Shown here one piece after another: positions 11,085 to 19,367 of a stretch of DNA of 33,899 nucleotides. The notes beneath the pieces were generated by a model. It saw only the letters and a list, made by a program, of their open reading frames with translations. It was not told the DNA's origin and made no database searches. A program made the position numbers and the translations under genes. Numbering within the stretch: position 1 is the stretch's first letter; every line of letters begins with the position of its first letter. The DNA is from Blastopirellula marina (GTDB lineage Bacteria > Planctomycetota > Planctomycetia > Pirellulales > Pirellulaceae), in contig NZ_PUIA01000040.1 of assembly GCF_002967715.1 (NCBI RefSeq), positions 1 to 33,899 on the forward strand, in the 5' to 3' direction.

Positions 11085-11113
11085 TAGAACGTCCCAATTC
11101 TCGATAGTACAAT
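11085..11113 (+). promoter_or_regulatory. Candidate sigma-70-type promoter for the HdeD-like gene
   Basis: A good -10 hexamer TACAAT lies at 11108-11113, and 17 bases upstream there is a weak -35 (TAGAAC, 11085-11090, three of six consensus bases). It sits 37 bases before the start codon of the membrane protein at 11151, whose ribosome site GGGGAGAA is strong. Planctomycete promoters are poorly charted, so confidence is low. Confidence 0.3.
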
Positions 11114-11150
11114 CTGGGGACAGGGCAATTCACAACCGGGGAGAATCATC

Positions 11151-11741
11151 ATGACCAAAGCGAAGAAACCGAGCTTTACATTTTTGATGATCATGGGCGT
11201 TCTGACGGCGGTTTTAGGCGTCGTCGCGATTGGCTCGCCAGCCGTCGCAGGTACGGCCGTGATTTACATTGTTGGTGCCATCATGCTGATTGCCGGGGTC
11301 TCGCAGGTGTTTGCGGGGATCAAAGCGGAAGGATTGTCGCAAAAGTTGCTTCCACTGATTCTCGGCACTGTGACAACATTAGGCGGGATCGCTGTTTTAG
11401 CTCATCCGATAATCGGGATGGAAGTCTTGACGATGATCCTGGCGGCTTACTTTGTCGCCGAAGGTATCTGGAAGGTCGTCGCTTCGTTCAGCTTCCGCCC
11501 CGCCCAGGGTTGGCTGGCGGTGCTCTTCAGCGGTGTTATTACCTGGCTGTTGGGCGCAATGATTTGGACGCAGTGGCCCGCTTCCGGCATGTGGGCGATT
11601 GGCATTCTGGTGGGTGTCGATCTGTTGACCACCGGGATTGCATTGATTTGCGTAGCGATGACGCTGGGGAAGATCGCGGACAAGATCGAAGAGGTGACCA
11701 AGCCTTCCGATCCTTCTTCCGGCGATGCCGCCACCGCATAG
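11151..11741 (+). CDS. HdeD/DUF308-family integral membrane protein
   Basis: The protein has 196 residues with about six hydrophobic segments in paired repeats (FLMIMGVLTAVLGVVAIGSP, AVIYIVGAIMLIAGVSQVFAG, LILGTVTTLGGIAVLAHPI, and three more). The G-x-P turn after helix one and the duplicated three-helix unit are typical of DUF308/HdeD proteins, named for an Escherichia coli acid-resistance membrane protein. The biochemical role is not established. The cytoplasmic C-terminus (KIADKIEEVTKPSDPSSGDAA) is hydrophilic. GGGGAGAA nine bases before the ATG supports the start. Confidence 0.88.
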   Translation: MTKAKKPSFTFLMIMGVLTAVLGVVAIGSPAVAGTAVIYIVGAIMLIAGVSQVFAGIKAEGLSQKLLPLILGTVTTLGGIAVLAHPIIGMEVLTMILAAYFVAEGIWKVVASFSFRPAQGWLAVLFSGVITWLLGAMIWTQWPASGMWAIGILVGVDLLTTGIALICVAMTLGKIADKIEEVTKPSDPSSGDAATA

Positions 11742-11876
11742 TTGCCGGACAGTATCTTGCAGCGCAAAGAAATAGCCGCCGGCTAAAGGCACGCCGGCGG
11801 CCATTTCTCAGGAACACCTGGGCATTCAAGCGATAACGCAGGCCATCGCTTGAAGCTTTCGGTGCCGCCTCTTGAA

Positions 11877-12743
11877 TTAGATCAGCGAGGACGCGCTGGA
11901 CATCGCTTCGACAATTTGGTCGGCGATTGCTTCGAGATCGGATTCTTCAGCCGGAGCTGTCGCCAGGCCCAATCTGTCTTCTGGGGTCAGTTCGGAGTGA
12001 AGAGGACGCATGACAGCCTGAGATGCAATATCGTAGACTCCGTGCAAGACGCTCACATCTTCGCGCCCATAACTCTCGACAAAGTGACGCAGTCGGGATG
12101 CCCCTGCAGCTGCGTTGAGCGTAGTGGTCATCTCGATCAAGTGGCGGCGATGATCGGCATGCCCCGGCTTCGAGAGCGTGCTGCGTTTGAGCGTTTCATC
12201 GGCCAGGATTACCGAGGGAAGAATACGGTTGATGATCGATTGCAAGCCGGAAGAATCGAGGATCGGTTTTCGGCCGTCTCGCAAATATGCGTCAACGGCC
12301 GCCGTCACGGGACCACAGCCTGAATGTCCGATGACGACGATGGTTTTAATGGACTTAAGGTGAGCCAAGGCATCTTCCAGGCTCCCCACACACTCGTTGC
12401 CGAGTGCCTGGCCAGCGGTGCGGATTTCAAAAATATCGTTCACCGATTGCCCAAAGAGAAGTCGCACTGGTACGCGGGCATCTGAACAGCCGACGACTGC
12501 GGCAAACGGTGTTTGCGTGGGGATCTGGTTCACTGGAATAACTGAACCCAGCAGAGCTCGCCGCTCGTGAGTTCCAGGCTCTTCTTCTATATAACGTGGC
12601 GTATAGGCATCGGCCACCCAGCGGCGAAAAGCAGTATTTCCCACTTCCAGGCGAGCTTGAGCTTCCTGCGAATTGGAAGGACGGGAGAGTGATCGGTTGA
12701 TCAACGGTTGATTCAAGGTATCGAATGCAGAGCTAGAAAACAT
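11877..12743 (-). CDS. Beta-class carbonic anhydrase
   Basis: The protein has 288 residues. It converts CO2 and water to bicarbonate. The zinc ligands are visible: C86 (CSDARVP), H140 and C143 (IGHSGCGPV), with the D88-R90 dyad. The ATG at 12743 is chosen because AGGAG lies 8 bases upstream; a GTG three codons earlier would overlap that site. The N-terminal 60 residues (SQEAQARLEVGNTAFRRW) and the long segment between core and C-terminus are longer than in minimal enzymes, and the C-terminal 40 residues appear family-specific. No bicarbonate transporter or carboxysome gene is adjacent. It ends 135 bases from the convergent HdeD-like gene. Confidence 0.92.
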   Translation of the reverse strand: MFSSSAFDTLNQPLINRSLSRPSNSQEAQARLEVGNTAFRRWVADAYTPRYIEEEPGTHERRALLGSVIPVNQIPTQTPFAAVVGCSDARVPVRLLFGQSVNDIFEIRTAGQALGNECVGSLEDALAHLKSIKTIVVIGHSGCGPVTAAVDAYLRDGRKPILDSSGLQSIINRILPSVILADETLKRSTLSKPGHADHRRHLIEMTTTLNAAAGASRLRHFVESYGREDVSVLHGVYDIASQAVMRPLHSELTPEDRLGLATAPAEESDLEAIADQIVEAMSSASSLI

Positions 12744-12797
12744 CGAGGGCACTCCTGCAGTGGTAACGTCCGATGTTACTCAGGACAACGCGCTGGG

Positions 12798-12846
12798 AAA
12801 GGAAAAGCCTTCGCAGAAGCTCACTTTCACAGACCTTCTGCGAAGG
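12798..12846 (-). terminator. Rho-independent terminator on the minus strand
   Basis: Perfect 12-base inverted repeat at 12808-12819 and 12835-12846 (CCTTCGCAGAAG / CTTCTGCGAAGG) with a 15-base loop. On the minus strand it is followed by CTTTTCCTTTCC. It lies 24 bases after the stop of the small minus-strand frame ending at 12871, which argues that something upstream on that strand is transcribed. It precedes the carbonic anhydrase gene. Confidence 0.5.
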
Positions 12847-12870
12847 TTGGGGGATGGGGGCGGTTGCTGC

Positions 12871-12975
12871 TCAAGTAATGAGAGCTGCCGGTTGAATCAC
12901 TTTCGTAACGTTTAATGCATCTTCGCTGTTGTCATAGCGCGGATCGTCTAAAGGTCCAGGCGGTTCTTGTGTCAC
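12871..12975 (-). CDS. Possible 34-residue ORF or surviving 3' end of a decayed gene
   Basis: A GTG-started frame reads VTQEPPGPLDDPRYDNSEDA, then a short tail ending LIT and TGA. The sequence is acidic and proline-rich with codon use like real genes here, and a terminator hairpin follows 24 bases after the stop. Upstream in the same frame is an immediate TAG, while an open stretch in another frame covers 12935-13039, so a frameshift could have detached this end from a longer gene. The purine-rich GCGAAAAGG abuts the GTG and is too close for a normal ribosome site. No family is recognised. Confidence 0.35.
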   Translation of the reverse strand: MTQEPPGPLDDPRYDNSEDALNVTKVIQPAALIT

Positions 12976-13333
12976 CCTTTTCGCCTAGAACTTGCCGAAT
13001 TTGTCCACGCTGCAATTGAATAAAAATTGGAACTGACGGTCACCGCATCGAGTTCTGGCTTCGCGGAATGAATGTTCGCAACAACCACGTCGCGATCACT
13101 CCGATACCACCATTCTCGATGAACCCCACTGCGGCCAACCCGCCGGCAACCGCCAGTTCCGAAGATGGCTATAAAGCCATCCGCTCGTTACTCTGCCAGT
13201 CGATTACAACGGGCAGGTATGTCATTAGGCTCCGATTGAGCGTTTGAAAAAATCGAGGGAAACGTTCAGTCACGCCATGGCAAAACGCGTGAATACCCAA
13301 TTCAGTAATCTGTGTCACAAGGTCTTCGTAGTA
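12935..13333 (-). pseudogene. Possible decayed coding region
   Basis: One minus-strand frame reads open for 54, 42 and 35 codons between stops at 13334-13336 (TAA), 13169-13171 (TAG), 13040-13042 (TGA) and 12932-12934 (TGA). The middle piece has a natural-looking hydrophobic run (GLAAVGFIENGGIGVIATWLL). Together with the open frame ending at 12871 and a terminator just beyond, this suggests a gene broken by stops and a frameshift. The open stretches are not much longer than chance at this GC, so the call is weak. The rest of 12976-13443 shows only an ATGGCT-ATAA-AGCCAT hairpin at 13165-13180. Confidence 0.22.
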
Positions 13334-13443
13334 TTAGCCGTAATCAGACGACGCGTAGGCGTATGAATTTGCTAAGGGGTTACGAGATCTGCCGTGTGGC
13401 AAGTGACAGCGGACATGCGTGATGGGCAAGAAGGCAGAGACAC

Positions 13444-13854
13444 CTAGGCGACCGGTGGCCCACGCAAACAAGAGACGGTGTGTTGTCGAGTGACAGTAAC
13501 CGCGGGGAAATCACTAAGAACGAAAGTCGATGTGACCTCGAAGGTCGGTATCGTCCAGTTCGGCGTCAGCGTTGAAAGCTGTGTTTCGACCTTGCTTTCC
13601 GCTTCAATTTCGGCGACTTCGGCCAAGCCACTGTCGTGCGAATGAGGACTGGTCAGCTTGCCACTGAGCGAGAAATCAGTCTGCAGTAGACCGCCCACCA
13701 CCAGTACGGCATAGAAGATCACCAGAAACGCCCGGACCGGCGAGATGTTGTCCGAGAGATGAAATCTTACCCCTTGCAAACAACGCAGCACGAAACCACC
13801 AACACTGGTTGTGGCCGATCTCGTGGAATCATGTTGTGCGGAGGTAAGAAACAT
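13444..13854 (-). CDS. Hypothetical protein with one membrane segment
   Basis: The frame encodes 136 residues. A hydrophobic helix lies at about residues 42-57 (AFLVIFYAVLVVGGLL), after a basic N-terminal region, followed by an acidic stretch (AEVAEIEAESKVE) and a C-terminus ending SCLRGPPVA. I do not recognise a family and no good ribosome site precedes the ATG. It could be a small membrane protein or the first piece of the gene whose remnants may lie at 12871-13333. The 293 bases beyond it (13855-14147) hold nothing I can support. Confidence 0.35.
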   Translation of the reverse strand: MFLTSAQHDSTRSATTSVGGFVLRCLQGVRFHLSDNISPVRAFLVIFYAVLVVGGLLQTDFSLSGKLTSPHSHDSGLAEVAEIEAESKVETQLSTLTPNWTIPTFEVTSTFVLSDFPAVTVTRQHTVSCLRGPPVA

Positions 13855-14147
13855 CGAGCGATGCTGGCAGGTAAGAAACTCTTAAGTAAGATTCTCAGAA
13901 TACTACATCGTCAATTTTGAAAATGCAACCTCACCCGTTCTTGCCCAATGCTGGAAAGGCCTGGAAAGATGGGGGTTTTTCTTGTGACGAGGTACTTGGG
14001 CAACGGCAGTTCTTTGGCCTGCCAGGGCCCGCGATGGCATCTTCTCTGCCCTAATCCCTTGCTATTTGCGGGTTCTCGCGAAGATTCTCTTCCCCCTTTA
14101 AAATACGGGATTCCCCGTTTGTTTCACGCGTCTGTTGAGTAATCGTC

Positions 14148-14744
14148 ATGCGTTATGTCATTCTTGTTGAGCAAAAACGCCAGGCCCCGGCAATGTATAC
14201 GGCCCCGGTCGATCAGGACGATGCCGAATACCTCCGTCGCGCTATAGAAACGCTCAAGCCCCTTTCGGCAGAAGATTACATGAAAGGGCCAGCCGCTATA
14301 TTGCATATGCTGGCCCGCTATAGCTACATCTTGGATGGTGACGACGTTTACTGGTGTGTCGAGTGGTTGCCTGGCATGATTCTGATTCGCTTTTCACGCG
14401 GCGGCCAAATGGCTTGGACTGCCCTGCGAAGTCCCGTGCCTGATTTCGGCGGTCGCACGCCTACCAAAGAGGATCGAGATGCCTACGATGCCGACGCCCC
14501 CAATCACCAGGTGAGCTTGATCTTCGAGCCGTGGACGGCGACGTCTGACGAAGATGACCGCAATGCGAAGGGGTTTGCCCGCGCCGATGCCAAGACCGAG
14601 GCAACCTTCGAAGCCGCTCTCTCGCGTGTTAACGAAATTGGAGAGCAGATTGAAACCAAGTACGGAGACAATCTGGAAGCGTGGGTTTACCGCGGCGAAG
14701 AGGAAGTCGCTAAGATGGTCGGTGATGGAGTACGTATCGACTAA
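14148..14744 (+). CDS. Conserved-looking hypothetical cytoplasmic protein
   Basis: The protein has 198 residues with no signal peptide or membrane segment and a mixed alpha/beta composition. Notable segments are a tryptophan- and acid-rich core (DGDDVYWCVEWLPGMILIRFSR), an acidic middle (TKEDRDAYDADAPNHQV) and a helical C-terminus. No known motif is recognised. The gene converges with the MoxR-type ATPase gene at 14748 with only 3 bases between stops, so the two share a termination region. Codon use matches the neighbours, supporting a real gene. Confidence 0.6.
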   Translation: MRYVILVEQKRQAPAMYTAPVDQDDAEYLRRAIETLKPLSAEDYMKGPAAILHMLARYSYILDGDDVYWCVEWLPGMILIRFSRGGQMAWTALRSPVPDFGGRTPTKEDRDAYDADAPNHQVSLIFEPWTATSDEDDRNAKGFARADAKTEATFEAALSRVNEIGEQIETKYGDNLEAWVYRGEEEVAKMVGDGVRID

Positions 14745-14747
14745 ACG

Positions 14748-15713
14748 CTAGAACGGGACGTTGACTTCCGCAATCAGGTCATTGATCAATTGACGGCTTT
14801 GGACAGAGCCACCGGTGGAGCGGGCCGAAATCACCGGCACTGCGACGTGTTGAACATCGTCGGCGGTTACAAACTGTCGACCTTGCAGGTAGGCCCAAGC
14901 TTGCGAGCATCGAAGCCACTGCATGATTCCACGTGGACTGACGTGTCCGGTGAATTTGGAATTAGCGCTAAACGCTTCGGCGAGATCTGCAACATATTCG
15001 AGTAACATTTCTCCCGTTTCGACCTCCGCCGTCTGTTGTTGCAAGGTTAAAAGCTGAGGTCGGTTGAGGATTGGCTCTTCGGATGCGTGAAAGCCTTCTA
15101 GTACGCCTCGACGCGACTTCATGAGTTGCATCAAGCTTTGACGGTCCGGAGCACCGATGCTGATCTTCATGGAAAACCGATCGAGTTGTGCTTCCGGCAG
15201 TGGGAAAGTTCCATGCAGTTCTTCGGGGTTCTGCGTGGCGATAACAAAGAATGTATCTGATAGTCGGTACGTATGATTGTCGATGGTAACCTGGTGTTCG
15301 GCCATCGCTTCCAGCAGCGCACTTTGGGTACGGGGGGTGGCGCGATTGATTTCGTCGGCCAAGACGACATCGGCAAAGACGGGGCCTTCGTGAAACTCGA
15401 ATTGCGAGGTTTGCTGGTTGAAGATGTTGAAGCCCGTCACATCGCCTGGCAGCAGGTCTGGTGTGCATTGAATTCGCGAGAAACGCCCACCAATTGCTTC
15501 CGATAGGGCCTTGGCCAGGGTGGTCTTCCCCAGACCTGGCAGATCTTCAATTAATAGATTTCCACGGGCAAGTAGACAGGCGAGCACAAGTTGCACAATT
15601 TCCGCTTTGCCACGCAAGTGCTCGTTGAGGTGATCTCGTAGACGGCCCAGAATTGCTTCGGAATCAAATTCCGTCGAGATTGTCGGGCAGTTAAGATCGT
15701 TGGTGGAAGTCAT
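14748..15713 (-). CDS. MoxR-family AAA+ ATPase
   Basis: The protein has 321 residues from the ATG at 15713. A TTG two codons upstream is possible, but AAGGA lies 7 bases before the ATG. Walker A is DLPGLGKTT (57-65), Walker B is VVLADE (116-121) followed by INRATPRTQSALLEAM, and the sensor-1 segment is FFVIATQNPEE (155-165). MoxR ATPases act as chaperones that mature or activate partner proteins, typically encoded next to DUF58 and membrane proteins. Here it is the last gene of a three-gene operon behind the transglutaminase-like and DUF58 genes, 15 bases after the former, which is the classic partner set. Confidence 0.92.
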   Translation of the reverse strand: MTSTNDLNCPTISTEFDSEAILGRLRDHLNEHLRGKAEIVQLVLACLLARGNLLIEDLPGLGKTTLAKALSEAIGGRFSRIQCTPDLLPGDVTGFNIFNQQTSQFEFHEGPVFADVVLADEINRATPRTQSALLEAMAEHQVTIDNHTYRLSDTFFVIATQNPEELHGTFPLPEAQLDRFSMKISIGAPDRQSLMQLMKSRRGVLEGFHASEEPILNRPQLLTLQQQTAEVETGEMLLEYVADLAEAFSANSKFTGHVSPRGIMQWLRCSQAWAYLQGRQFVTADDVQHVAVPVISARSTGGSVQSRQLINDLIAEVNVPF

Positions 15714-15728
15714 GGACAAATCCTTGAA

Positions 15729-17984
15729 TTAGCTTTCGGAATCCAACGTGTGGACGGCATTCTTTAGTCGACGTGGTGTCGCCCAAGCGATCACTTCTCG
15801 TGAAACTTGTCGAAGATCTTGAAGCAGGGTCGGGTTAGAGGTCGAGGCATCGTGATAAATTGCTTGTTGACCGAGTCTGTGGTATCTCTGCAAACAATCT
15901 TGTTGGGGATCGAGACGTAGAACGCTACTGGCAAATGACTGACCTGACTGGGAAGTCAGGCCAGCTGCTTTCAAACGGATTTTGAGCAGAAGCTGTGTCC
16001 GGCGGACGATTTGCCGGGGACTCTGCCACGGCCAGAATCGCCATATCAGATAGTAGCAGAGGCTTTTAAGCGGACGGATCGTCAGCCGCGTAAGTACCAG
16101 CAGGCAAATCAGAGCAGCAGCGATACGCGCTCCCTGATCCGCCAGAAAATTCCATACTGTTATTAGAATGCCCTTTTGCTCTGGGGCTTCTGCCGAGGGG
16201 ACTTCGAAGCCAGGGGTTGGTTCGATATCAACCCAAACCCGATCATCGAGTTTGACCTGAGCCCAGTAGTGGACGTCGTCTTCATCAATCGTAATATTGC
16301 CCGATAGCCAAGAGCGTTTATTCTCGTTCGCGTAATAGCCACCTACCAGGCGAGTCGGATAGCCGAGAGAACGCAAGAGAATGACTGCGGACGAGGCAAA
16401 GAGATAGTCGGGGCCACGTTTCGATTCGACAAGAAAGTAGTAGACAGAGTCTTGTTCGCCTGCGGGTACGATTGCTTGGGGATCATGCGTCGCGTGATTG
16501 CGGAGCCCGTTAACGATCCCCATGATTTCCTGCCAGCCTGGGTCGGTGTCATCGGTCCATTTTCGGACGAGCTCGGCTAACTCTTCTGGAAGGAATGGTC
16601 CATCTTGTGCTTCACGCCATTGCTTTAACCTCGATAGGACACTCGACGGGTGGTGTTCATTTCCACCAGTTGTAGCCAAAAACTTCCAGAGCAATTGTGG
16701 ATCGCTCTTCATTTGCTGGGCAAGTGCTTGAAGTTCGTAATGAGTAACGACCAGGGACGCTTCGTTGGACCACTCGGGATGGCTCTGCATCAACCGCTGC
16801 AAATCGGACGGAGAGATTTTGATCAAGTCTGGTTTTAGCGTGCCGGCTCCCTGGTCGGCCATGGCTTTGAGTAATACCGTGCGGGCTTGCTCTAGGAAGT
16901 TTTCGTCGGTGACATCCAGCGTTTGTGTAATCTTAGAGTAGTCGAGATCATCGGAATTGAGCAGTTTCGACAAGCCTTGCTGATCGGCGATTTGAGCCGT
17001 CATGGCAGGCAATTGTGACTTCCTGTGGGCAAGCCACTGCTTGCCGTTGAACTGTTCATAGTGCGTGGAAGGAATGTGTTTGACTTGGTTGGTAGCCAAG
17101 CTGAATAGTTTTTCAAAATCTTGGTTTTCGTTGGGGGCACTGCGGACCGTCGAGAATTCGCGGAACTGCTCTCGGTGTGCGCGCCGCTTGGCCTCCTCTT
17201 CGCCTTGGCTGCTTCCCTCTGCGTCTTCGCCATGCTTCTTGTTGGTTGCATGGTCGATTGCAATCTCTTCTTCTTCTTCCCTTTGAAACGAAAACTCGGG
17301 CCTCACACGGCGCTGCTTCTGCCGTGCGAGGTGGTCCAACGACTTGTCAACGGTTCTCTCTTGATCTGTGTAAACGAAAAACATGACCGCAAAACCGGTG
17401 AAAACCAGCAAGGAATACGTGGCAATGAAGTCAGGTTTCCAGTGGATGGACTTTCGATTGTTACCGGTTTCCCAAGGCACCGAATCGTTGGAAGTTAACC
17501 AGAATACCACGATGACGAGCTGAGCCAGCGTACAGATCGTGACCACCAATGAGCTTTCCAGCGTGAACGAGAACATGACAAGCAGTAGTCCGATGAACAA
17601 CGTTGCCCGACGCCGAATCGGATCGAACGTGAAAATCGCAGAGGTCGCGCACAGATTTCGCAGTGATTCCATCAGTAGAGCGTCGATACGCTCGTCGGAC
17701 CCGATTCCAAAGACACGAACAACCGGAATCGCAAGTGCAATGCACATGATGGTTGCTTGGACGATCGGTGAGAAATAGGAGTTGGTTGAAGTTCTGTCAT
17801 CGTGGTTGAAGCGACTTATCAACACGAATAGCAACCCAATCCCCAAACCCCAGCCGGCGCTGATACCCAAGGCAAATGGAATACTCAACTTGTCGAAAAT
17901 CGTCATGTTGGCGGCAGTGACTCCGACGACCGCGGAGGTCAGAGTAAGCCATTGGATACGCGACGTTGTCTGGGCATTAGCCAT
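15729..17984 (-). CDS. Membrane transglutaminase-like protein with catalytic Cys replaced
   Basis: The protein has 751 residues. The ATG at 17984 overlaps the stop of the upstream DUF58 gene (ATGGCTAA), indicating translational coupling. Five to seven hydrophobic helices occupy about residues 1-205. A charged, glutamate-rich linker follows (about 215-275), then a long soluble region containing a transglutaminase-like core (about 510-590), one membrane helix near 625-640, and a DUF4129-like tail. In the TGc core the cysteine of the usual GxCxxFA motif is aspartate: RGPDYLFAS, D526. The histidine (H572, DDVHYWAQV) and aspartate (D586, VWVDIEP) remain. It resembles TgpA-type proteins encoded with MoxR and DUF58, but is probably not a thiol transamidase or protease. 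Confidence 0.85.
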   Translation of the reverse strand: MANAQTTSRIQWLTLTSAVVGVTAANMTIFDKLSIPFALGISAGWGLGIGLLFVLISRFNHDDRTSTNSYFSPIVQATIMCIALAIPVVRVFGIGSDERIDALLMESLRNLCATSAIFTFDPIRRRATLFIGLLLVMFSFTLESSLVVTICTLAQLVIVVFWLTSNDSVPWETGNNRKSIHWKPDFIATYSLLVFTGFAVMFFVYTDQERTVDKSLDHLARQKQRRVRPEFSFQREEEEEIAIDHATNKKHGEDAEGSSQGEEEAKRRAHREQFREFSTVRSAPNENQDFEKLFSLATNQVKHIPSTHYEQFNGKQWLAHRKSQLPAMTAQIADQQGLSKLLNSDDLDYSKITQTLDVTDENFLEQARTVLLKAMADQGAGTLKPDLIKISPSDLQRLMQSHPEWSNEASLVVTHYELQALAQQMKSDPQLLWKFLATTGGNEHHPSSVLSRLKQWREAQDGPFLPEELAELVRKWTDDTDPGWQEIMGIVNGLRNHATHDPQAIVPAGEQDSVYYFLVESKRGPDYLFASSAVILLRSLGYPTRLVGGYYANENKRSWLSGNITIDEDDVHYWAQVKLDDRVWVDIEPTPGFEVPSAEAPEQKGILITVWNFLADQGARIAAALICLLVLTRLTIRPLKSLCYYLIWRFWPWQSPRQIVRRTQLLLKIRLKAAGLTSQSGQSFASSVLRLDPQQDCLQRYHRLGQQAIYHDASTSNPTLLQDLRQVSREVIAWATPRRLKNAVHTLDSES

Positions 17985-19179
17985 CGAGTATCGATCCCGT
18001 TTGTTGAAGCGTGTTGCGCCAGTCACTATGTGGGGGAAGCCACAGGCAGCGGCGGTTGACGTCTATAGACGGCTCGATGGGGCTGGTGCACAAGATTTCA
18101 TCGTGTCTGCCGTTAGGATAGCCATCGTTAAGTGTTCGCTGGGTAACCAGTACGGAACGTACAGTACTTTGCCGAGGCGATACCGTGCGGTCGACTTGCC
18201 GTGACTGATCATTCAAGTCAAATGTCGCAAGGAAATCGAACACCGGCGAAATTCCATTTGGGTTGATACCTTCCCAGGTGCGGTGTCCGGATAATTCAAA
18301 ATCGACATGCCAGTTTTCTGCAACAGCCTGCATTATGAGGCTCGCAGCGATGCTAATCGCAGCTTCGTATGCCTCGGTGGTCTGCACGTCTTCCCGATTG
18401 GGCATTTCAAGGTCGAGTCGTATAAGTAGACGCTTGGAAGTCGTCGATTCCCGTTCGCAAACTATCAAATCGCCACGGTGGGCGGTGTGCCGCCAATGAA
18501 CACGGCGTAGAGATTCGCCAGGTCGGTAGGGTCGCGGTCCGGCAATGTCTCCTTCATCTCCCCAGTGCCTGGCACTGGTGGCCGAGCTTTCATAGCCACC
18601 GTAGCGAGCGTCGCTGATACGACTGGCAAGAGGGACGATCTCAGGCCAAACAATGGATTGGCTCGAGATAGAAAACGTCTTTCTTGCAGTAAATATCCCA
18701 AAGGGAAAACGAGTGACGAGTGTGCCAATATCATCGGGAAACAGACCGCGTGAAATGGGCACAAGCGAGACAACTTCGTCGCAAGTCCCATTTCGCTCGA
18801 TGCGCGGCATCATGTGTTCGCGCAGTTTCTCCTTGGGAAGTATCGCCGAAGGGCATTCGCTCAGTTGGATGATCGTCGTCCCCCATGGCCACCAATTCTG
18901 GTTCTCGACTTGAAACCGAACCGGCATCCCCTGCCCTACGCGTCCGCGATGTTGCAGCGGGGTGATCTTGGCCAGCAGCTTTTGAATCGAAAGGTAAGGT
19001 AGAAGGATCCCGGCGACGACAATCAGCAGTAGCGTTCCGGTTATGATGAACGCACGACCATGCCAGACGACACCGCACATAATCGACGCGCCAATCACGC
19101 AAGCGAGTACCCAGCCCATTCGATGCGAGGATTGGTGCTTGCTAGAGATCGTGGAGGTTGTCGAAGGGAGTGAGTTCAT
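17977..19179 (-). CDS. DUF58-domain membrane protein
   Basis: The protein has 400 residues with two hydrophobic helices near the N-terminus (about residues 21-60). The beta-rich middle is followed by the DUF58 hallmark YRPGESLRRVHWRHTAHRGDLIV (about 216-238) and a von Willebrand-like C-terminal part. DUF58 proteins are standard partners of MoxR ATPases, and the set probably acts in envelope quality control or assembly. It is the first gene of the operon and overlaps the transglutaminase-like gene by 8 bases. The start at 19179 has an AAGG very close to the ATG, so an internal start at MGWVLAC (residue 21) is possible. It is divergent from the sulfatase gene over 188 bases. Confidence 0.85.
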   Translation of the reverse strand: MNSLPSTTSTISSKHQSSHRMGWVLACVIGASIMCGVVWHGRAFIITGTLLLIVVAGILLPYLSIQKLLAKITPLQHRGRVGQGMPVRFQVENQNWWPWGTTIIQLSECPSAILPKEKLREHMMPRIERNGTCDEVVSLVPISRGLFPDDIGTLVTRFPFGIFTARKTFSISSQSIVWPEIVPLASRISDARYGGYESSATSARHWGDEGDIAGPRPYRPGESLRRVHWRHTAHRGDLIVCERESTTSKRLLIRLDLEMPNREDVQTTEAYEAAISIAASLIMQAVAENWHVDFELSGHRTWEGINPNGISPVFDFLATFDLNDQSRQVDRTVSPRQSTVRSVLVTQRTLNDGYPNGRHDEILCTSPIEPSIDVNRRCLWLPPHSDWRNTLQQTGSILDG

Positions 19180-19367
19180 CCTTGACGCTTCGCTGCGATT
19201 GAACGAACGAGGAAATTGATAGGAGACGTCTTTGACATTGTTCGGTGTTTGGGATTTAGGGAAAGTGCCTTGGCCGAATCTTCATCGAGAATTCGCTTAG
19301 ACACAATCGAATCGGTACAATGGGCGATCTAGATCACCTTGCCACCTTGTCCTCTTGAGAGTCTTTC

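Noticed and set aside
13948-14142. 64-codon plus-strand frame before the 198-residue protein.
   Set aside because: No ribosome site and an unnatural composition; too short to support.
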